Part shown: positions 34,922 to 44,074 of the stretch, piece by piece | Position numbering within the stretch: the first letter of the stretch is position 1 | Layout of the letters: each line of letters opens with the position of its first letter | Source: Aliidiomarina haloalkalitolerans | Lineage (GTDB): Bacteria; Pseudomonadota; Gammaproteobacteria; Enterobacterales; Alteromonadaceae | DNA: 64,000 bases | Assembly: GCF_003987315.1 (NCBI RefSeq) | Contig: NZ_PIPI01000001.1 | Location: 806,001-870,000 of the forward strand | Reading direction: 5' to 3' | Notes under the pieces: model-generated | The model's database searches: none | Told to the model about the DNA's origin: nothing | The model's input: only the letters and a program-made list of their open reading frames with translations | Program-made: the position numbers and the translations under genes

Positions 34922-35597
34922 GCTGCAATCTCCTGCGAAAACGCGACTCTAATTCCGATTCTTCGCGTGCGGGAGGAGCTTCAATTGCAAGACGAAAAGG
35001 CTCTGTTAAGGCAATCTCAGTGAGTGCTATCGGTGCTAAACCGGCCGCTGCCATCCAAGGATGCCAGAGATACCAACCGTCAAAAACGTCGAGCATCGAC
35101 ACATCAATATTCCCCGCCTTATCACTTTCGTAAAATTGCCCAGAGCTACTGACAATAATATGACCAATCATGTCATCGTGAATATTACAGCCAACCACGA
35201 TGTAGCCAGCATTCGGGAAATCAATCGTTGGTGCGGTACTGTTGCCGTACAATTCCAAATCAAAAGAGCGTGCCGTTGAAAATGAAAAAACATGATGGCG
35301 AATAGAGTCACTGTTGGGAAACTTGACCGTGTCACCGGCTTGGATCATCAATACAGCTGGAACGAATTGCCGTTGTACTTGGTCCATGATGTGCTCTACC
35401 TGAGCTGTATTCTCGGCACTCGGCGAAGTATCAAACAAGACTGCACCGACTAACGGGGCATCGTTCGCATCAAGTAGTTGCAACTGTGAGCTATACTTTT
35501 GGTTCTCAATCTGGTCGTTCAATCCAATTGGGTTAGCAATCGGCTTGGCAACGAAAAAAAGGGCAAGCACCAAGGTAGCAGCCGTTAATTTATTCAA
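34911..35597 (-). CDS. Exported cupredoxin-like (plastocyanin/methylamine-utilisation type) protein
   Basis: The mature protein contains a cupredoxin region with GDTVKFPNSDSIRHHVFSF and YIVVGCNIHDDMIGHIIV. The His, Cys, His and Met needed for a type 1 copper site are all present (RHH; C-x2-H-x2-M). The N-terminus is a signal peptide. The best start is TTG 35597 (MNKLTAATLVLALFFVA) with GGAG 9 bases upstream; the frame continues to a GTG at 35630 without ribosome site. Such proteins are usually small electron carriers or copper sensors. It is first in the unit with the EAL, DUF3034 and globin genes, overlapping the EAL start by 11 bases. Confidence 0.82.
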   Translation of the reverse strand: MNKLTAATLVLALFFVAKPIANPIGLNDQIENQKYSSQLQLLDANDAPLVGAVLFDTSPSAENTAQVEHIMDQVQRQFVPAVLMIQAGDTVKFPNSDSIRHHVFSFSTARSFDLELYGNSTAPTIDFPNAGYIVVGCNIHDDMIGHIIVSSSGQFYESDKAGNIDVSMLDVFDGWYLWHPWMAAAGLAPIALTEIALTEPFRLAIEAPPAREESELESRFRRRLQRGH

Positions 35598-35751
35598 TTC
35601 GTTGAACTCCGAGGTCAATAAAACGCTCACACGTTTCTGAAAACATTATGTGATAAGCTAAATGCAAACACCTATAGACTGCAAATAATTCTTTTTCCTA
35701 TTTTTATGACTATGGTTTATGAATCGCATCATTAAACGGAGTGAAGGTGAC

Positions 35752-37137
35752 ATGGCTGAGAAATTTCGAACTGAAAGCGACAGTATGGGTAGCGTGGAAG
35801 TGCCTTTTGATGCGCAGTGGAGCGCGCAAACCCAGCGCGCAATCAATAATTTTAAAATCAGTGGGCTTACTCTGCCGTTTGCCTTCATTCGCGCTGTTGC
35901 ATTAATTAAATATTGTGCCGCAGAAGCAAACAGTGAGCTTGGTTTACTCAGTCAAAAGAAAGCCGATGCCATCATGCAAGCCGCTCTTGAAGTTTTTGAA
36001 GGCCGTTGGCAAAACCAATTTCCGGTGGATGTGTTTCAGACAGGCTCAGGTACCAGCACAAACATGAACGTGAATGAAGTGTTGGCCAATCTTGCCAAGC
36101 GAAATTCTGGTGTGGAAGTGCACCCAAATGATGACGTCAATTTAGGCCAAAGCAGTAACGATGTCATTCCAACTGCAATTCAAGTGAGTGCCGCTCGTCG
36201 AATTCAACGGAAATTATTACCGGCAATGGCCCGCTTGCGTCAGACCATTCAACAGCAAGCGCAAGCGCATCAAACAACTGTAAAAACCGGTCGCACCCAT
36301 TTAATGGATGCGATGCCATTAACGCTTGAGCAAGAATTGATGGCTTGGGATGCACAACTTGAGCAAGCCCAACAGCGCTTAGAAGCGATATTGCCGCAGT
36401 TATATAGTTTGCCACAAGGTGGCACAGCAATTGGCACTGGTATTAACGCGCATCCTGATTTCGCTGCCCTATTCTGTCAGTCGATGGAGAACTTTACTGA
36501 GCTGCCCTTCACTAGCGCTGCCAATAAATTTGCTGGCATTGCTGGTCAGGATGTTGCGGTTGCTACTGCCGGTATCATGAGTTCTGTAGCGACCGTCATG
36601 ATGAAAATCGCCAATGACTTACGCTGGATGAATTCGGGGCCACTTGCTGGCTTGGGCGAGATTAGTTTGGCGCCACTGCAACCTGGCTCAAGCATTATGC
36701 CTGGAAAAGTCAACCCGGTGATTCCGGAAGCCGTTGCCATGGCCTGTGCGCAAGTATTTGGTAATCAAACAACCATCAACGTCGCTGGCCAAAGTGGTAA
36801 TTTCCAACTCAACGTGATGCTCCCTGTTATTGCTTATAATCTTTTGCAGAGCATTGAGCTGATGTGGAAGAGCGCAAACACACTTGCTGAGCAATGTATT
36901 GCTGATTTTACCGTGAACCACGAACAACTGAATGCCGCCTTGGAACGTAACCCAATTCTAGTCACCGCACTCAATCCAGTGATTGGTTACAATCAAGCGG
37001 CGGCCATCGCCAAAACAGCTTATCAAGAAAATCGACCTATTCTCGAAGTCGCGGTCGCCATGACGGATTTAAGTGAGTCAGAACTAAAACGCTTGCTCGA
37101 CCCGTTAAAACTAACCGAAGGAGGATTATCCAAATGA
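35752..37137 (+). CDS. fumC: Fumarate hydratase class II FumC
   Basis: FumC is the iron-independent fumarase of the TCA cycle. The 461-residue protein carries the family signature GSSIMPGKVNP and the substrate-binding FQTGSGTSTNMNVNEV and KTGRTHLMDAMPLTLEQE stretches. ATG 35752 (MAEKFRTESDSMG) follows AAGGTGAC; an upstream frame to 35719 adds a non-conserved extension. It overlaps the following SDR gene as ATGA. It is divergent from the cupredoxin gene. Confidence 0.95.
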   Translation: MAEKFRTESDSMGSVEVPFDAQWSAQTQRAINNFKISGLTLPFAFIRAVALIKYCAAEANSELGLLSQKKADAIMQAALEVFEGRWQNQFPVDVFQTGSGTSTNMNVNEVLANLAKRNSGVEVHPNDDVNLGQSSNDVIPTAIQVSAARRIQRKLLPAMARLRQTIQQQAQAHQTTVKTGRTHLMDAMPLTLEQELMAWDAQLEQAQQRLEAILPQLYSLPQGGTAIGTGINAHPDFAALFCQSMENFTELPFTSAANKFAGIAGQDVAVATAGIMSSVATVMMKIANDLRWMNSGPLAGLGEISLAPLQPGSSIMPGKVNPVIPEAVAMACAQVFGNQTTINVAGQSGNFQLNVMLPVIAYNLLQSIELMWKSANTLAEQCIADFTVNHEQLNAALERNPILVTALNPVIGYNQAAAIAKTAYQENRPILEVAVAMTDLSESELKRLLDPLKLTEGGLSK

Positions 37138-37802
37138 GTCAGTTGAACGTTTTAATCACGGGTGCTAACCGTGGGATTGGTTTACAACTTGCAAAACAAT
37201 ACGCTGAGTCTGGAGCCAAAGTTTTCGCAACTTGTCGCAAGCCAAGTGCCGAGCTCGAGCGCAGCAAAGTCGAGATTATCAGCAATATCGATGTTGCCGC
37301 TCCAGACGCGCCACAACAAATTAGCCAAGCGTTGGGCGATGAAAAAATTGACTTGTTGATTAACAATGCAGGCATCTTAACCCGTGAAACCTTAGACGAT
37401 GCGCCAGCGGAAGATATTCAACAACAGTTCAAGGTGAATGCCTTAGCGCCTTTAATGATCACTCTCGGGTTACTCCCGCACTTAAACAAGCATGCGAAGG
37501 TCGCGATGATCACCAGCCGCATGGGGTCTTTAACCGATAACGGCAGTGGTGGTTACTATGGCTATCGAATGTCGAAAGCAGCGTTAAATGCCGCAGGTGT
37601 TTCACTTGCTCGAGATTTAAAAGATCACGGTATTGCCGTCGCACTGCTACATCCAGGTTACGTGCAAACCGATATGGTCAACAACACCGGTGACATTTCT
37701 GCTGCGGAGTCGGCCCAACGCCTACGCCAACGAATCGACGAACTGAGCATGGCAAATAGTGGAACTTTCTGGCACAGTAACGGAGAAGTTTTACCGTGGT
37801 AA
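37134..37802 (+). CDS. Short-chain dehydrogenase/reductase (C-factor-like)
   Basis: This 222-residue classical SDR has the cofactor motif TGANRGIGLQLA (about residues 10-21), NNAG (about 79-82) and the catalytic YGYRMSKAALN (Tyr and Lys spaced by three). MITSRMGS carries the catalytic Ser region. It resembles C-factor/CsgA-type SDRs, but the substrate is unknown. Its ATG overlaps the fumC stop, so it is translated with fumC. The final HSNGEVLPW resembles the end of other members of this subgroup. Confidence 0.85.
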   Translation: MSQLNVLITGANRGIGLQLAKQYAESGAKVFATCRKPSAELERSKVEIISNIDVAAPDAPQQISQALGDEKIDLLINNAGILTRETLDDAPAEDIQQQFKVNALAPLMITLGLLPHLNKHAKVAMITSRMGSLTDNGSGGYYGYRMSKAALNAAGVSLARDLKDHGIAVALLHPGYVQTDMVNNTGDISAAESAQRLRQRIDELSMANSGTFWHSNGEVLPW

Positions 37803-37846
37803 TTATTTTGCGCTGAGTTCGAATGGATCGAGCGCTGCGCAAACTT

Positions 37847-37892
37847 GCTCAACAAAATTGAGCAGTAAATTGAATATTTTGCTGCTCTTTTA
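37847..37892 (+). terminator. Terminator-like hairpins after the SDR gene
   Basis: TGCTCAA (37847-37853) pairs with TTGAGCA (37859-37865). Alternatively, GAGCAG (37861-37866) pairs with CTGCTC (37883-37888), which is followed by TTTT. The two stems are mutually exclusive. Confidence 0.45.
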
Positions 37893-37953
37893 GCCATTTC
37901 AGTGTTTTTTTGAGCAGTTGACAGTGAAATACATTTTTTTTTCCGAAAAGGTG

Positions 37954-37982
37954 TTGACTGCACGGCGGTGGATTCGCATAAT
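37954..37982 (+). promoter_or_regulatory. tRNA operon promoter
   Basis: TTGACT (37954-37959), a 17-bp spacer, and CATAAT (37977-37982), then a GC-rich discriminator (ACGCGCCGC). This is typical of stable-RNA promoters under stringent control. The first tRNA begins 39 bases after the -10. Confidence 0.75.
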
Positions 37983-38021
37983 ACGCGCCGCTGAGACGCA
38001 CAGAAAGTACATCAGTAAAAC

Positions 38022-38098
38022 GGCTACGTAGCTCAGTTGGTTAGAGCACATCACTCATAATGATGGGGTCGCAGGTTCGAATCCCGCCGTAGCCACCA
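38022..38098 (+). tRNA. tRNA-Met (CAT), elongator type
   Basis: 77 bases including encoded CCA. GGCTACG pairs with CGTAGCC. The anticodon loop CTCATAA carries CAT, and the T-loop is GGTTCGAATCC. It is nearly identical to E. coli metT. First of five tRNAs. Confidence 0.96.
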
Positions 38099-38121
38099 AC
38101 TGATTCACTTCGTTTTTATGG

Positions 38122-38206
38122 GCGGGAGTGGTGGAATTGGTAGACACGCTGGATTTAGGTTCCAGTGCCTCACGGCGTGAGAGTTCGAGTCTCTCCTTCC
38201 GCACCA
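38122..38206 (+). tRNA. tRNA-Leu (TAG)
   Basis: 85 bases including encoded CCA, with the long class II variable arm (TGCCTCACGGCGT). The acceptor GCGGGAG pairs with CTTCCGC including a G-U pair, and the anticodon loop is ATTTAGG with TAG. Confidence 0.96.
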
Positions 38207-38232
38207 AAAACGAAATGATAAAGAACGTCAGT

Positions 38233-38307
38233 TGGGGTATAGCCAAGCGGTAAGGCAGCGGGTTTTGATCCCGCCATTCCCAGGTTCGAATCCTGGTACC
38301 CCAGCCA
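38233..38307 (+). tRNA. tRNA-Gln (TTG), copy 1
   Basis: 75 bases including encoded CCA. TGGGGTA pairs with TACCCCA, and the anticodon loop TTTTGAT carries TTG. It is identical to the next copy. Confidence 0.96.
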
Positions 38308-38365
38308 CTTTCTGTCCGAGCGCGTTCCATGACACTATGGCACTTCAGCAAGTAAGATCTTCTGC

Positions 38366-38440
38366 TGGGGTATAGCCAAGCGGTAAGGCAGCGGGTTTTG
38401 ATCCCGCCATTCCCAGGTTCGAATCCTGGTACCCCAGCCA
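38366..38440 (+). tRNA. tRNA-Gln (TTG), copy 2
   Basis: 75 bases, base-for-base identical to the copy 133 bp upstream. The spacers are not alike, so only the gene and not a larger block is duplicated or kept identical by conversion. Confidence 0.96.
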
Positions 38441-38461
38441 TTTAGTCCGAAGCATCGAGTT

Positions 38462-38548
38462 GCGGTGGTGGCGGAATTGGTAGACGCGCTAGCTTCAGGT
38501 GCTAGTGTCCGAAAGGATGTGTGGGTTCGAGTCCCACCCTCCGCACCA
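38462..38548 (+). tRNA. tRNA-Leu (CAG)
   Basis: 87 bases including encoded CCA, with a class II variable arm. GCGGTGG pairs with the terminal CCTCCGC with slight mismatching, and the anticodon loop TTCAGGT carries CAG. Last of the cluster; no clear terminator follows. Confidence 0.95.
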
Positions 38549-38703
38549 ACTCACGCTTCGGTACTTCAGTTCTCAGTTACATTCCCTTGTTGTTCGTAAA
38601 GCCCCTAGTTTTCTGTTCCCAAGTTAGCTTTTTTAGCGACGAATACGATTGGTCGCTCATAGTACAAACCACAGCACAACCCACTGTGTGATGACGAGCA
38701 ACG

Positions 38704-39933
38704 CTAGCGCTGCCCCGCCATTTTCCCAAGTAATTCACGCACGCCCGGTAATGTTTGTAAACCAACGAAGCCAAGCCGACGGGTCCACTGCAGCAGCGGA
38801 TTGCGACTACGAAAAACCCGTGCCACAGCGTCTAAGCCTTGCCCCATGGCGATATTCGTAACCTGACGGCGACGCAACACACGTTCTATCTTGCTATCGA
38901 ACGCCGTGTCTTCATCGGTCACTTGCTGCAACAATTCATTTAAAGCAGCAACGTCGCGTAAACCTAAATTAACCCCTTGCCCGGCCAGTGGATGAATTGC
39001 ATGCGCTGCATCGCCTATAAGTAGCGCTCGTTGTTGACGGTCAAACGTGCGAATAGCTTGCTGGTGCTGCAGCGGGAAGCTTGCATAATTCAACAGTTCA
39101 AATTCACCAAGTTCCGCAGCAAACCTCGCCTGTAATACCTCCGCGACACCATTTTTTGCACGCTGCCAAGCCTGAATAACAGGGCTATCAGCATATACAA
39201 TTAAACAAGCTTGGTTCGCGCTGAGCGGTAATAGCGCATGCACTTCTCGGTCGGCAAAGGTTTGCCAGGTGCGTTCGCCGGCTGGTTCGTTTAATTGCAC
39301 CACACTCAATAAACAACGTTCGTGATAGGAAGCTCCGACCGTCCCCATTCCCAATGCGCGCCGTGCATGAGATTGAGCACCATCAGCAACAATCAAACGA
39401 GCATAGGGTACGGTAGCAAGCGTGTCGTCTGACATTTTAATCATGACGGCGGGGTCCTCAGACTGATTATTAAGTCCGGCAAAACTTGCAGCTAGCAACT
39501 CAACACCCGGCGTAGACTGCAGACGCTGCAATAAACAGGCCTGCAACAAATTGTTTTCGACCATAAAGCCTAAAGGCTGCTTTGGCTTCGCTTCATTCTG
39601 AGCCGCAACAAGGCCACCAAATTCGAGCCAGTCGCCGCCATTTTCACGCACCGCCAATTGGTTAAATGGCTGCGCACGCAAAGCGACAACCTGCGACCAC
39701 ACCCCAAGCTCTTCGAGTAATGCGATATTGTCAGCAGTTACCGCGGATATACGTAGATCATAAGGTTGGGCTGTATAGTCTGCGTCTGTTTTAATCGATA
39801 GCATCTGTTCTAATTGCGGCTCAAGCACAACGACTCGACGACCACTCTCGGCGAGACTCAGAGCCATTGCCGCGCCGACCATACCGCCACCGACCACGAC
39901 CCATGCTGCTTGTTGTGTTGGGTTATTTTTCAT
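38704..39933 (-). CDS. ubiF: UbiF-type FAD-dependent ubiquinone biosynthesis hydroxylase
   Basis: This is a UbiH/UbiF/Coq6-family monooxygenase that hydroxylates an aromatic ring position in ubiquinone synthesis. The 409-residue protein has the FAD-binding VVVGGGMVGAAMALSLAESGRRVVVLE motif, RLIVADGAQSHARR and the family signature LLIGDAAHAIHPLAGQGVNLGLRDV. The position next to the Met/Leu/Gln tRNA cluster and close to miaB mirrors E. coli ubiF, which supports the ring-C5/C6 hydroxylase role over UbiH or UbiI. ATG 39933 is preferred; a GTG at 39948 is possible. Confidence 0.85.
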   Translation of the reverse strand: MKNNPTQQAAWVVVGGGMVGAAMALSLAESGRRVVVLEPQLEQMLSIKTDADYTAQPYDLRISAVTADNIALLEELGVWSQVVALRAQPFNQLAVRENGGDWLEFGGLVAAQNEAKPKQPLGFMVENNLLQACLLQRLQSTPGVELLAASFAGLNNQSEDPAVMIKMSDDTLATVPYARLIVADGAQSHARRALGMGTVGASYHERCLLSVVQLNEPAGERTWQTFADREVHALLPLSANQACLIVYADSPVIQAWQRAKNGVAEVLQARFAAELGEFELLNYASFPLQHQQAIRTFDRQQRALLIGDAAHAIHPLAGQGVNLGLRDVAALNELLQQVTDEDTAFDSKIERVLRRRQVTNIAMGQGLDAVARVFRSRNPLLQWTRRLGFVGLQTLPGVRELLGKMAGQR

Positions 39934-39990
39934 GCTGAAACTCACCACCTTATGTTTTGTCTGTTTGCATTATGCCATAATTAGGCCATT

Positions 39991-40902
39991 GTGAATCGCT
40001 GTCATCTGGAGTCCACGCTGAATCCGGTCATTCTTGCATCATTGCTGCTATTACTTGCTGAGCTTTGTTTTGCTGGCACGAGTGCCATGGTTAAACATCT
40101 CGGCAGCGATATTCCGTCGACACATCTGGTTTTTTTTCGTAACTTTTTTGCTCTTTTAGTCTTGTTACCATGGCTTTATAAGCGGCGCGCTACAGCATTC
40201 AAAACGACACAGTTAAAATTACACCTGTTGCGATGCGTAACCGGTATCGGTGGCATGTACCTCTTCTTTTACGTGATCACCCAAGTTGAATTAGCCAAAG
40301 CAACTCTCGTCCTTTTAATGGCACCGTTTATTATTCCGGTCATCAGTTGGTTTTGGTTTAAAGAGCGGGTCTCGGCAAAACTTTGGTTCGCGATAGCGTT
40401 TGGCTTCTTAGGCGTTATCGTCTTTCTCAATCCATTCAGTGGCCCCTTCCCGATTATTATGTTTGTCGCACTGATTGCTGCTGGACTCGCTGCGTGGGCA
40501 AAAACCGTGGTGCGGCGACTCTCGGTTCATGAGTCACCAAGTAAAATCGTTTTTTACTTTTCTTTTTTCGCGACACTGCTGACCGCAATACCCGTTTTGG
40601 TCAATTGGCAAAACCTAACCACCCAATTATGGCTTGGCGTCATGATCATGGGGGTTTTCGCAGTTGCTGGTCAGTTGGCAATGACGCGGGCATTTGCCCT
40701 TGCTTCGCCCTCGCAAATCGGTGTGTTTACTTATAGTTCAGTCTTGTTTGCTGCGCTTATCGGTTACCTCGTATGGGGCGAAGCCTTTACTATTCACATG
40801 CTCATTGGCTCGCTCATTATCATCGGTGCTGGCTATATTGCGATTCGTTCTGGGCGCAGTCCTGCAATTAAAATACCACCCACGGGTACAACCAACCCAT
40901 AG
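39991..40902 (+). CDS. EamA/DMT superfamily transporter
   Basis: This 303-residue inner-membrane protein has ten hydrophobic segments and two EamA repeats (ELCFAGTSAMVKHLG, RCVTGIGGMYLFFY...ATLVLLMAPFIIPVISWFWFKERV; then ASPSQIGVFTYSSVLFAALIGYLVWGEAF). Members export or import metabolites, but the substrate is unknown. It starts at GTG 39991 with TAGG 5 bases upstream. It sits between ubiF and miaB, a position without such a gene in E. coli. It is a full-length counterpart to the deleted transporter at 26530-27072, though of a different subgroup. Confidence 0.85.
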   Translation: MNRCHLESTLNPVILASLLLLLAELCFAGTSAMVKHLGSDIPSTHLVFFRNFFALLVLLPWLYKRRATAFKTTQLKLHLLRCVTGIGGMYLFFYVITQVELAKATLVLLMAPFIIPVISWFWFKERVSAKLWFAIAFGFLGVIVFLNPFSGPFPIIMFVALIAAGLAAWAKTVVRRLSVHESPSKIVFYFSFFATLLTAIPVLVNWQNLTTQLWLGVMIMGVFAVAGQLAMTRAFALASPSQIGVFTYSSVLFAALIGYLVWGEAFTIHMLIGSLIIIGAGYIAIRSGRSPAIKIPPTGTTNP

Positions 40903-40985
40903 CGCTGCGCAGATGGTAGCCACTTTGCTGTGAACCATGTAGAATATGCTCCCCTTAGCACACGCGGTAAATGAAGACGAAGGTT

Positions 40986-42419
40986 ATGAGCAAAAAGGTC
41001 TATATCAAAACCTGGGGCTGCCAAATGAACGAGTATGACTCGGCAAAAATGGCAGACTTACTCCACGCCCATATGGGTTATGAGCCAGCTGCAGAAGCTG
41101 AAGAAGCCGATTTAATTCTTTTGAATACTTGTTCTATTCGGGAAAAGGCCCAAGAAAAAGTATTCCATCAGTTAGGTCGCTGGAAGCTTTTGAAACAAGA
41201 CAAACCCGATTTAATTATCGGCGTTGGCGGCTGCGTTGCCTCTCAAGAAGGTGCGGCTATTCGTCAACGTGCGCCTTATGTCGACTTAGTTTTCGGCCCG
41301 CAAACGTTGCATCGTTTACCGGCAATGATTAAAGAACTCGGTGAAGGCAAAGAATCCGTTATTGACGTCTCTTTCCCTGAAATTGAAAAATTTGACCGCT
41401 TACCCGATCCAAAAGCTGAGGGTCCAACTGCGTTTGTTTCCATTATGGAAGGCTGCAGCAAGTACTGTACTTTCTGTGTGGTGCCATACACCCGCGGTGA
41501 AGAAGTCAGTCGTCCAGTTGACGACGTCTTGTATGAAATTGCGCAACTTGCTAGCCAAGGTGTGCGGGAAGTAAACCTACTCGGTCAAAACGTGAATGCG
41601 TTCCGTGGTGAGCATTTCGATGGCAGTATCTGTACTTTCGCAGAATTACTGCACTTAGTCGCCGCCATCGATGGTATTGACCGCATTCGCTACACCACAT
41701 CGCACCCAGTTGAGTTTACTGACGATATTATTGCCGCCTACGAGACAATTCCGGAGCTGGTGAACCATTTACATTTACCGGTGCAAAGTGGTTCTGACCG
41801 TGTGCTAGCACTGATGAAGCGTGGTCATACGGCCATCGAATATAAGTCACAAATTCGCAAGTTGAAGAAAGTGCGTCCGAACTTGGCGATGAGCTCAGAT
41901 TTTATTATCGGTTTTCCAGGTGAAACGGATGCAGACTTCGAAGCGACAATGGACCTGATTCAAGCTATCGACTTCGACCTGAGCTTTAGCTTTATTTATA
42001 GTGCGCGTCCGGGCACGCCAGCCGCCGACTTGCCAGACGACGTCAGTGAAGACACCAAAAAGCAACGGCTGCAATTGTTGCAAGCTCGCATCAATCAACA
42101 AGCTCAGCGTCATGCACGACAAATGCTCAATACCGAACAGCGTATTTTGGTCATAGGCCCGTCGAAAAAGAACCCAATGGAGCTCAGTGGTCGCACCGAG
42201 AACAACCGAGTTGTAAACTTTGTTGGTCGCCCCGACATGATCGGCAAGTTTGTCGATGTCGTCATCACTGAAGCATTACCGAACTCACTGCGCGGTGATA
42301 TTATTCGCGAAGAACACGAAATGGGCCTGCGCGTTGATACTGCACCGCACGCCATTTTAGCGAAGAATAGCGAGAATACCGACGCATTGGGCGTCACGAC
42401 ATTCAATCCAGCGTCATAA
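40986..42419 (+). CDS. miaB: tRNA methylthiotransferase MiaB
   Basis: MiaB is a radical-SAM enzyme with two [4Fe-4S] clusters that adds a methylthio group to i6A37 in tRNA. It has the N-terminal MTTase domain ([34 protein letters not shown]), the CxxxCxxC radical-SAM motif in [11 protein letters not shown], and a C-terminal TRAM domain. ATG 40986 aligns with the E. coli start, and a frame to ATG 40971 also exists. It heads the miaB-ybeZYX-lnt unit. Confidence 0.95.
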   Translation: MSKKVYIKTWGCQMNEYDSAKMADLLHAHMGYEPAAEAEEADLILLNTCSIREKAQEKVFHQLGRWKLLKQDKPDLIIGVGGCVASQEGAAIRQRAPYVDLVFGPQTLHRLPAMIKELGEGKESVIDVSFPEIEKFDRLPDPKAEGPTAFVSIMEGCSKYCTFCVVPYTRGEEVSRPVDDVLYEIAQLASQGVREVNLLGQNVNAFRGEHFDGSICTFAELLHLVAAIDGIDRIRYTTSHPVEFTDDIIAAYETIPELVNHLHLPVQSGSDRVLALMKRGHTAIEYKSQIRKLKKVRPNLAMSSDFIIGFPGETDADFEATMDLIQAIDFDLSFSFIYSARPGTPAADLPDDVSEDTKKQRLQLLQARINQQAQRHARQMLNTEQRILVIGPSKKNPMELSGRTENNRVVNFVGRPDMIGKFVDVVITEALPNSLRGDIIREEHEMGLRVDTAPHAILAKNSENTDALGVTTFNPAS

Positions 42420-42432
42420 ACGAGGAATCTAG

Positions 42433-43512
42433 TTGAGCACGTCTATCGACAGTTTTGATCTTTACTTAGAGCCTGCCGACTCACAACGGCTGGCAAGTCT
42501 TTGCGGTCCATTCGACGACAACATCCGCCACATCGAGCGCCGTTTAGGCGTCGAAGTGATTTACAAAGACAATCACTTTCGGATTATTGGACAGGCTGCG
42601 GGTATTCAAGCAACCCGCGACATATTAACGAACCTATATGTCGAAACTGCGCCAGTTCGCGGTAAGCAGCGTGACATCGAGCCGAATCAAGTGCATCTTG
42701 CCATTCAAGAAAGTAATGCACTGGAACAGGACGAATCGCCGGACGATGATCCGGTTACTTTGATCAAAACCAAGCGTGGCTTAATTAAACCTCGCAACAA
42801 AAACCAGCAAGAATATGTGCGGGCGATCGTGACCAATGACATTAACTTTGGCATTGGCCCAGCTGGTACCGGTAAAACCTACTTAGCAGTCGCTGCTGCC
42901 GTTGATGCGCTCGAACGCCAAGAAGTACGCCGGATTTTATTAACGCGCCCGGCGGTAGAAGCCGGAGAAAAGCTTGGCTTCTTACCCGGTGACCTCGCTC
43001 AAAAAGTCGACCCGTATTTGCGCCCTCTTTACGATGCGCTCTTCGAAATGCTGGGCTTTGAAAAAGTCGAAAAACTTATCGAACGCAGTGTTATTGAAAT
43101 TGCGCCGCTCGCCTACATGCGTGGGCGCACATTGAACGATGCGTTTATTATTCTGGATGAAAGCCAAAATACCACGACGGAACAAATGAAAATGTTCCTG
43201 ACCCGGATCGGCTTTAATTCAAAGGCCGTAATTACCGGTGATATTACACAAATTGACTTACCTCGAGGCCAAAAATCAGGTTTACGACAAGCCATTGAAG
43301 TGCTGAACGATGTCGAAGGTATTAGCTTTACCTTTTTCAACGCCAAAGATGTTGTTCGCCATCCGGTCGTCCAACGCGTGGTCGTCGCTTATGAGAAATT
43401 TGACAGTGAGAGCCAAGCCAAAGCTAATGCTGCCGCAAAGGAACGTAAAGCCGCACAAAACGTCGCTCAAGCGCAGTCAATCAGTAGCGGAGCGCACAAA
43501 AATAATGGCTAA
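42433..43512 (+). CDS. ybeZ: PhoH-family ATPase YbeZ
   Basis: This PhoH-like P-loop ATPase is the partner of the YbeY endonuclease in rRNA and RNA metabolism. The 359-residue protein has an N-terminal KH-like part and the PhoH ATPase with [15 protein letters not shown] (Walker A) and [11 protein letters not shown] (Walker B). The translation start is TTG at 42433, set by GAGGA 6 bases upstream and no better codon nearby. The stop overlaps the ybeY start. Confidence 0.94.
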   Translation: MSTSIDSFDLYLEPADSQRLASLCGPFDDNIRHIERRLGVEVIYKDNHFRIIGQAAGIQATRDILTNLYVETAPVRGKQRDIEPNQVHLAIQESNALEQDESPDDDPVTLIKTKRGLIKPRNKNQQEYVRAIVTNDINFGIGPAGTGKTYLAVAAAVDALERQEVRRILLTRPAVEAGEKLGFLPGDLAQKVDPYLRPLYDALFEMLGFEKVEKLIERSVIEIAPLAYMRGRTLNDAFIILDESQNTTTEQMKMFLTRIGFNSKAVITGDITQIDLPRGQKSGLRQAIEVLNDVEGISFTFFNAKDVVRHPVVQRVVVAYEKFDSESQAKANAAAKERKAAQNVAQAQSISSGAHKNNG

Positions 43513-44017
43513 TTATATTGATATCCAATGGCATGACGACTGGCCTGAAAGCTTAAGTGTAGAAATGCGTCAACGTCTGCCAAGCACCGAGCAACTGACT
43601 GCTTGGGCAGAAGCCGCTCTAGCGGCTGTCGATCAAAGCGATGCCGAACTAACCATACGCGTGACCGACGACGCCGAGGTTCAAGAACTGAATCGCGACT
43701 ACCGCGGTAAAGACAAGCCCACCAACGTCTTGTCGTTTCCATTTGTTGCGGATCTCCCCGAAGGAGCTGAATTCGATATTCCTCTGCTTGGCGATATTAT
43801 TATCGCTGAACCGACTGTGGCAGCCGAAGCCGCTGCGCAGGGCAAAGTTTATTGGCATCACTTTGCGCATTTAGTTGTGCATGGTACCTTGCATTTGCTA
43901 GGTTATGACCACATAGAAGAACAACAAGCAGAAGCGATGGAAGCACTTGAGCGTGTGATTCTTGCTGGTTTAGGTATTCCTGACCCGTATCAAGACACAG
44001 AAATAGTGCGCGACTAA
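43505..44017 (+). CDS. ybeY: Endoribonuclease YbeY
   Basis: This zinc metallo-endoribonuclease acts in 16S rRNA 3' maturation and 70S quality control. The 170-residue protein carries the three-His zinc motif [15 protein letters not shown], with [17 protein letters not shown] and [13 protein letters not shown] 43505 overlaps the end of ybeZ by 8 bases; the frame is open to 43310 but that extension lies inside ybeZ. Confidence 0.95.
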   Translation: MANYIDIQWHDDWPESLSVEMRQRLPSTEQLTAWAEAALAAVDQSDAELTIRVTDDAEVQELNRDYRGKDKPTNVLSFPFVADLPEGAEFDIPLLGDIIIAEPTVAAEAAAQGKVYWHHFAHLVVHGTLHLLGYDHIEEQQAEAMEALERVILAGLGIPDPYQDTEIVRD

Positions 44018-44074
44018 GTGAGCCTATGCTAATCTGCAATTTCGATTTTTTTGCCACGGAGCGAACGACCATCG

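Noticed and set aside
38055-38441. 128-residue minus-strand open frame across the tRNA cluster
   Set aside because: It is the antisense of the tRNA genes; its repeated MAGVPGFEPG/GTRIRTWE-like segments come from the two identical tRNA-Gln copies. This is a known annotation artefact.
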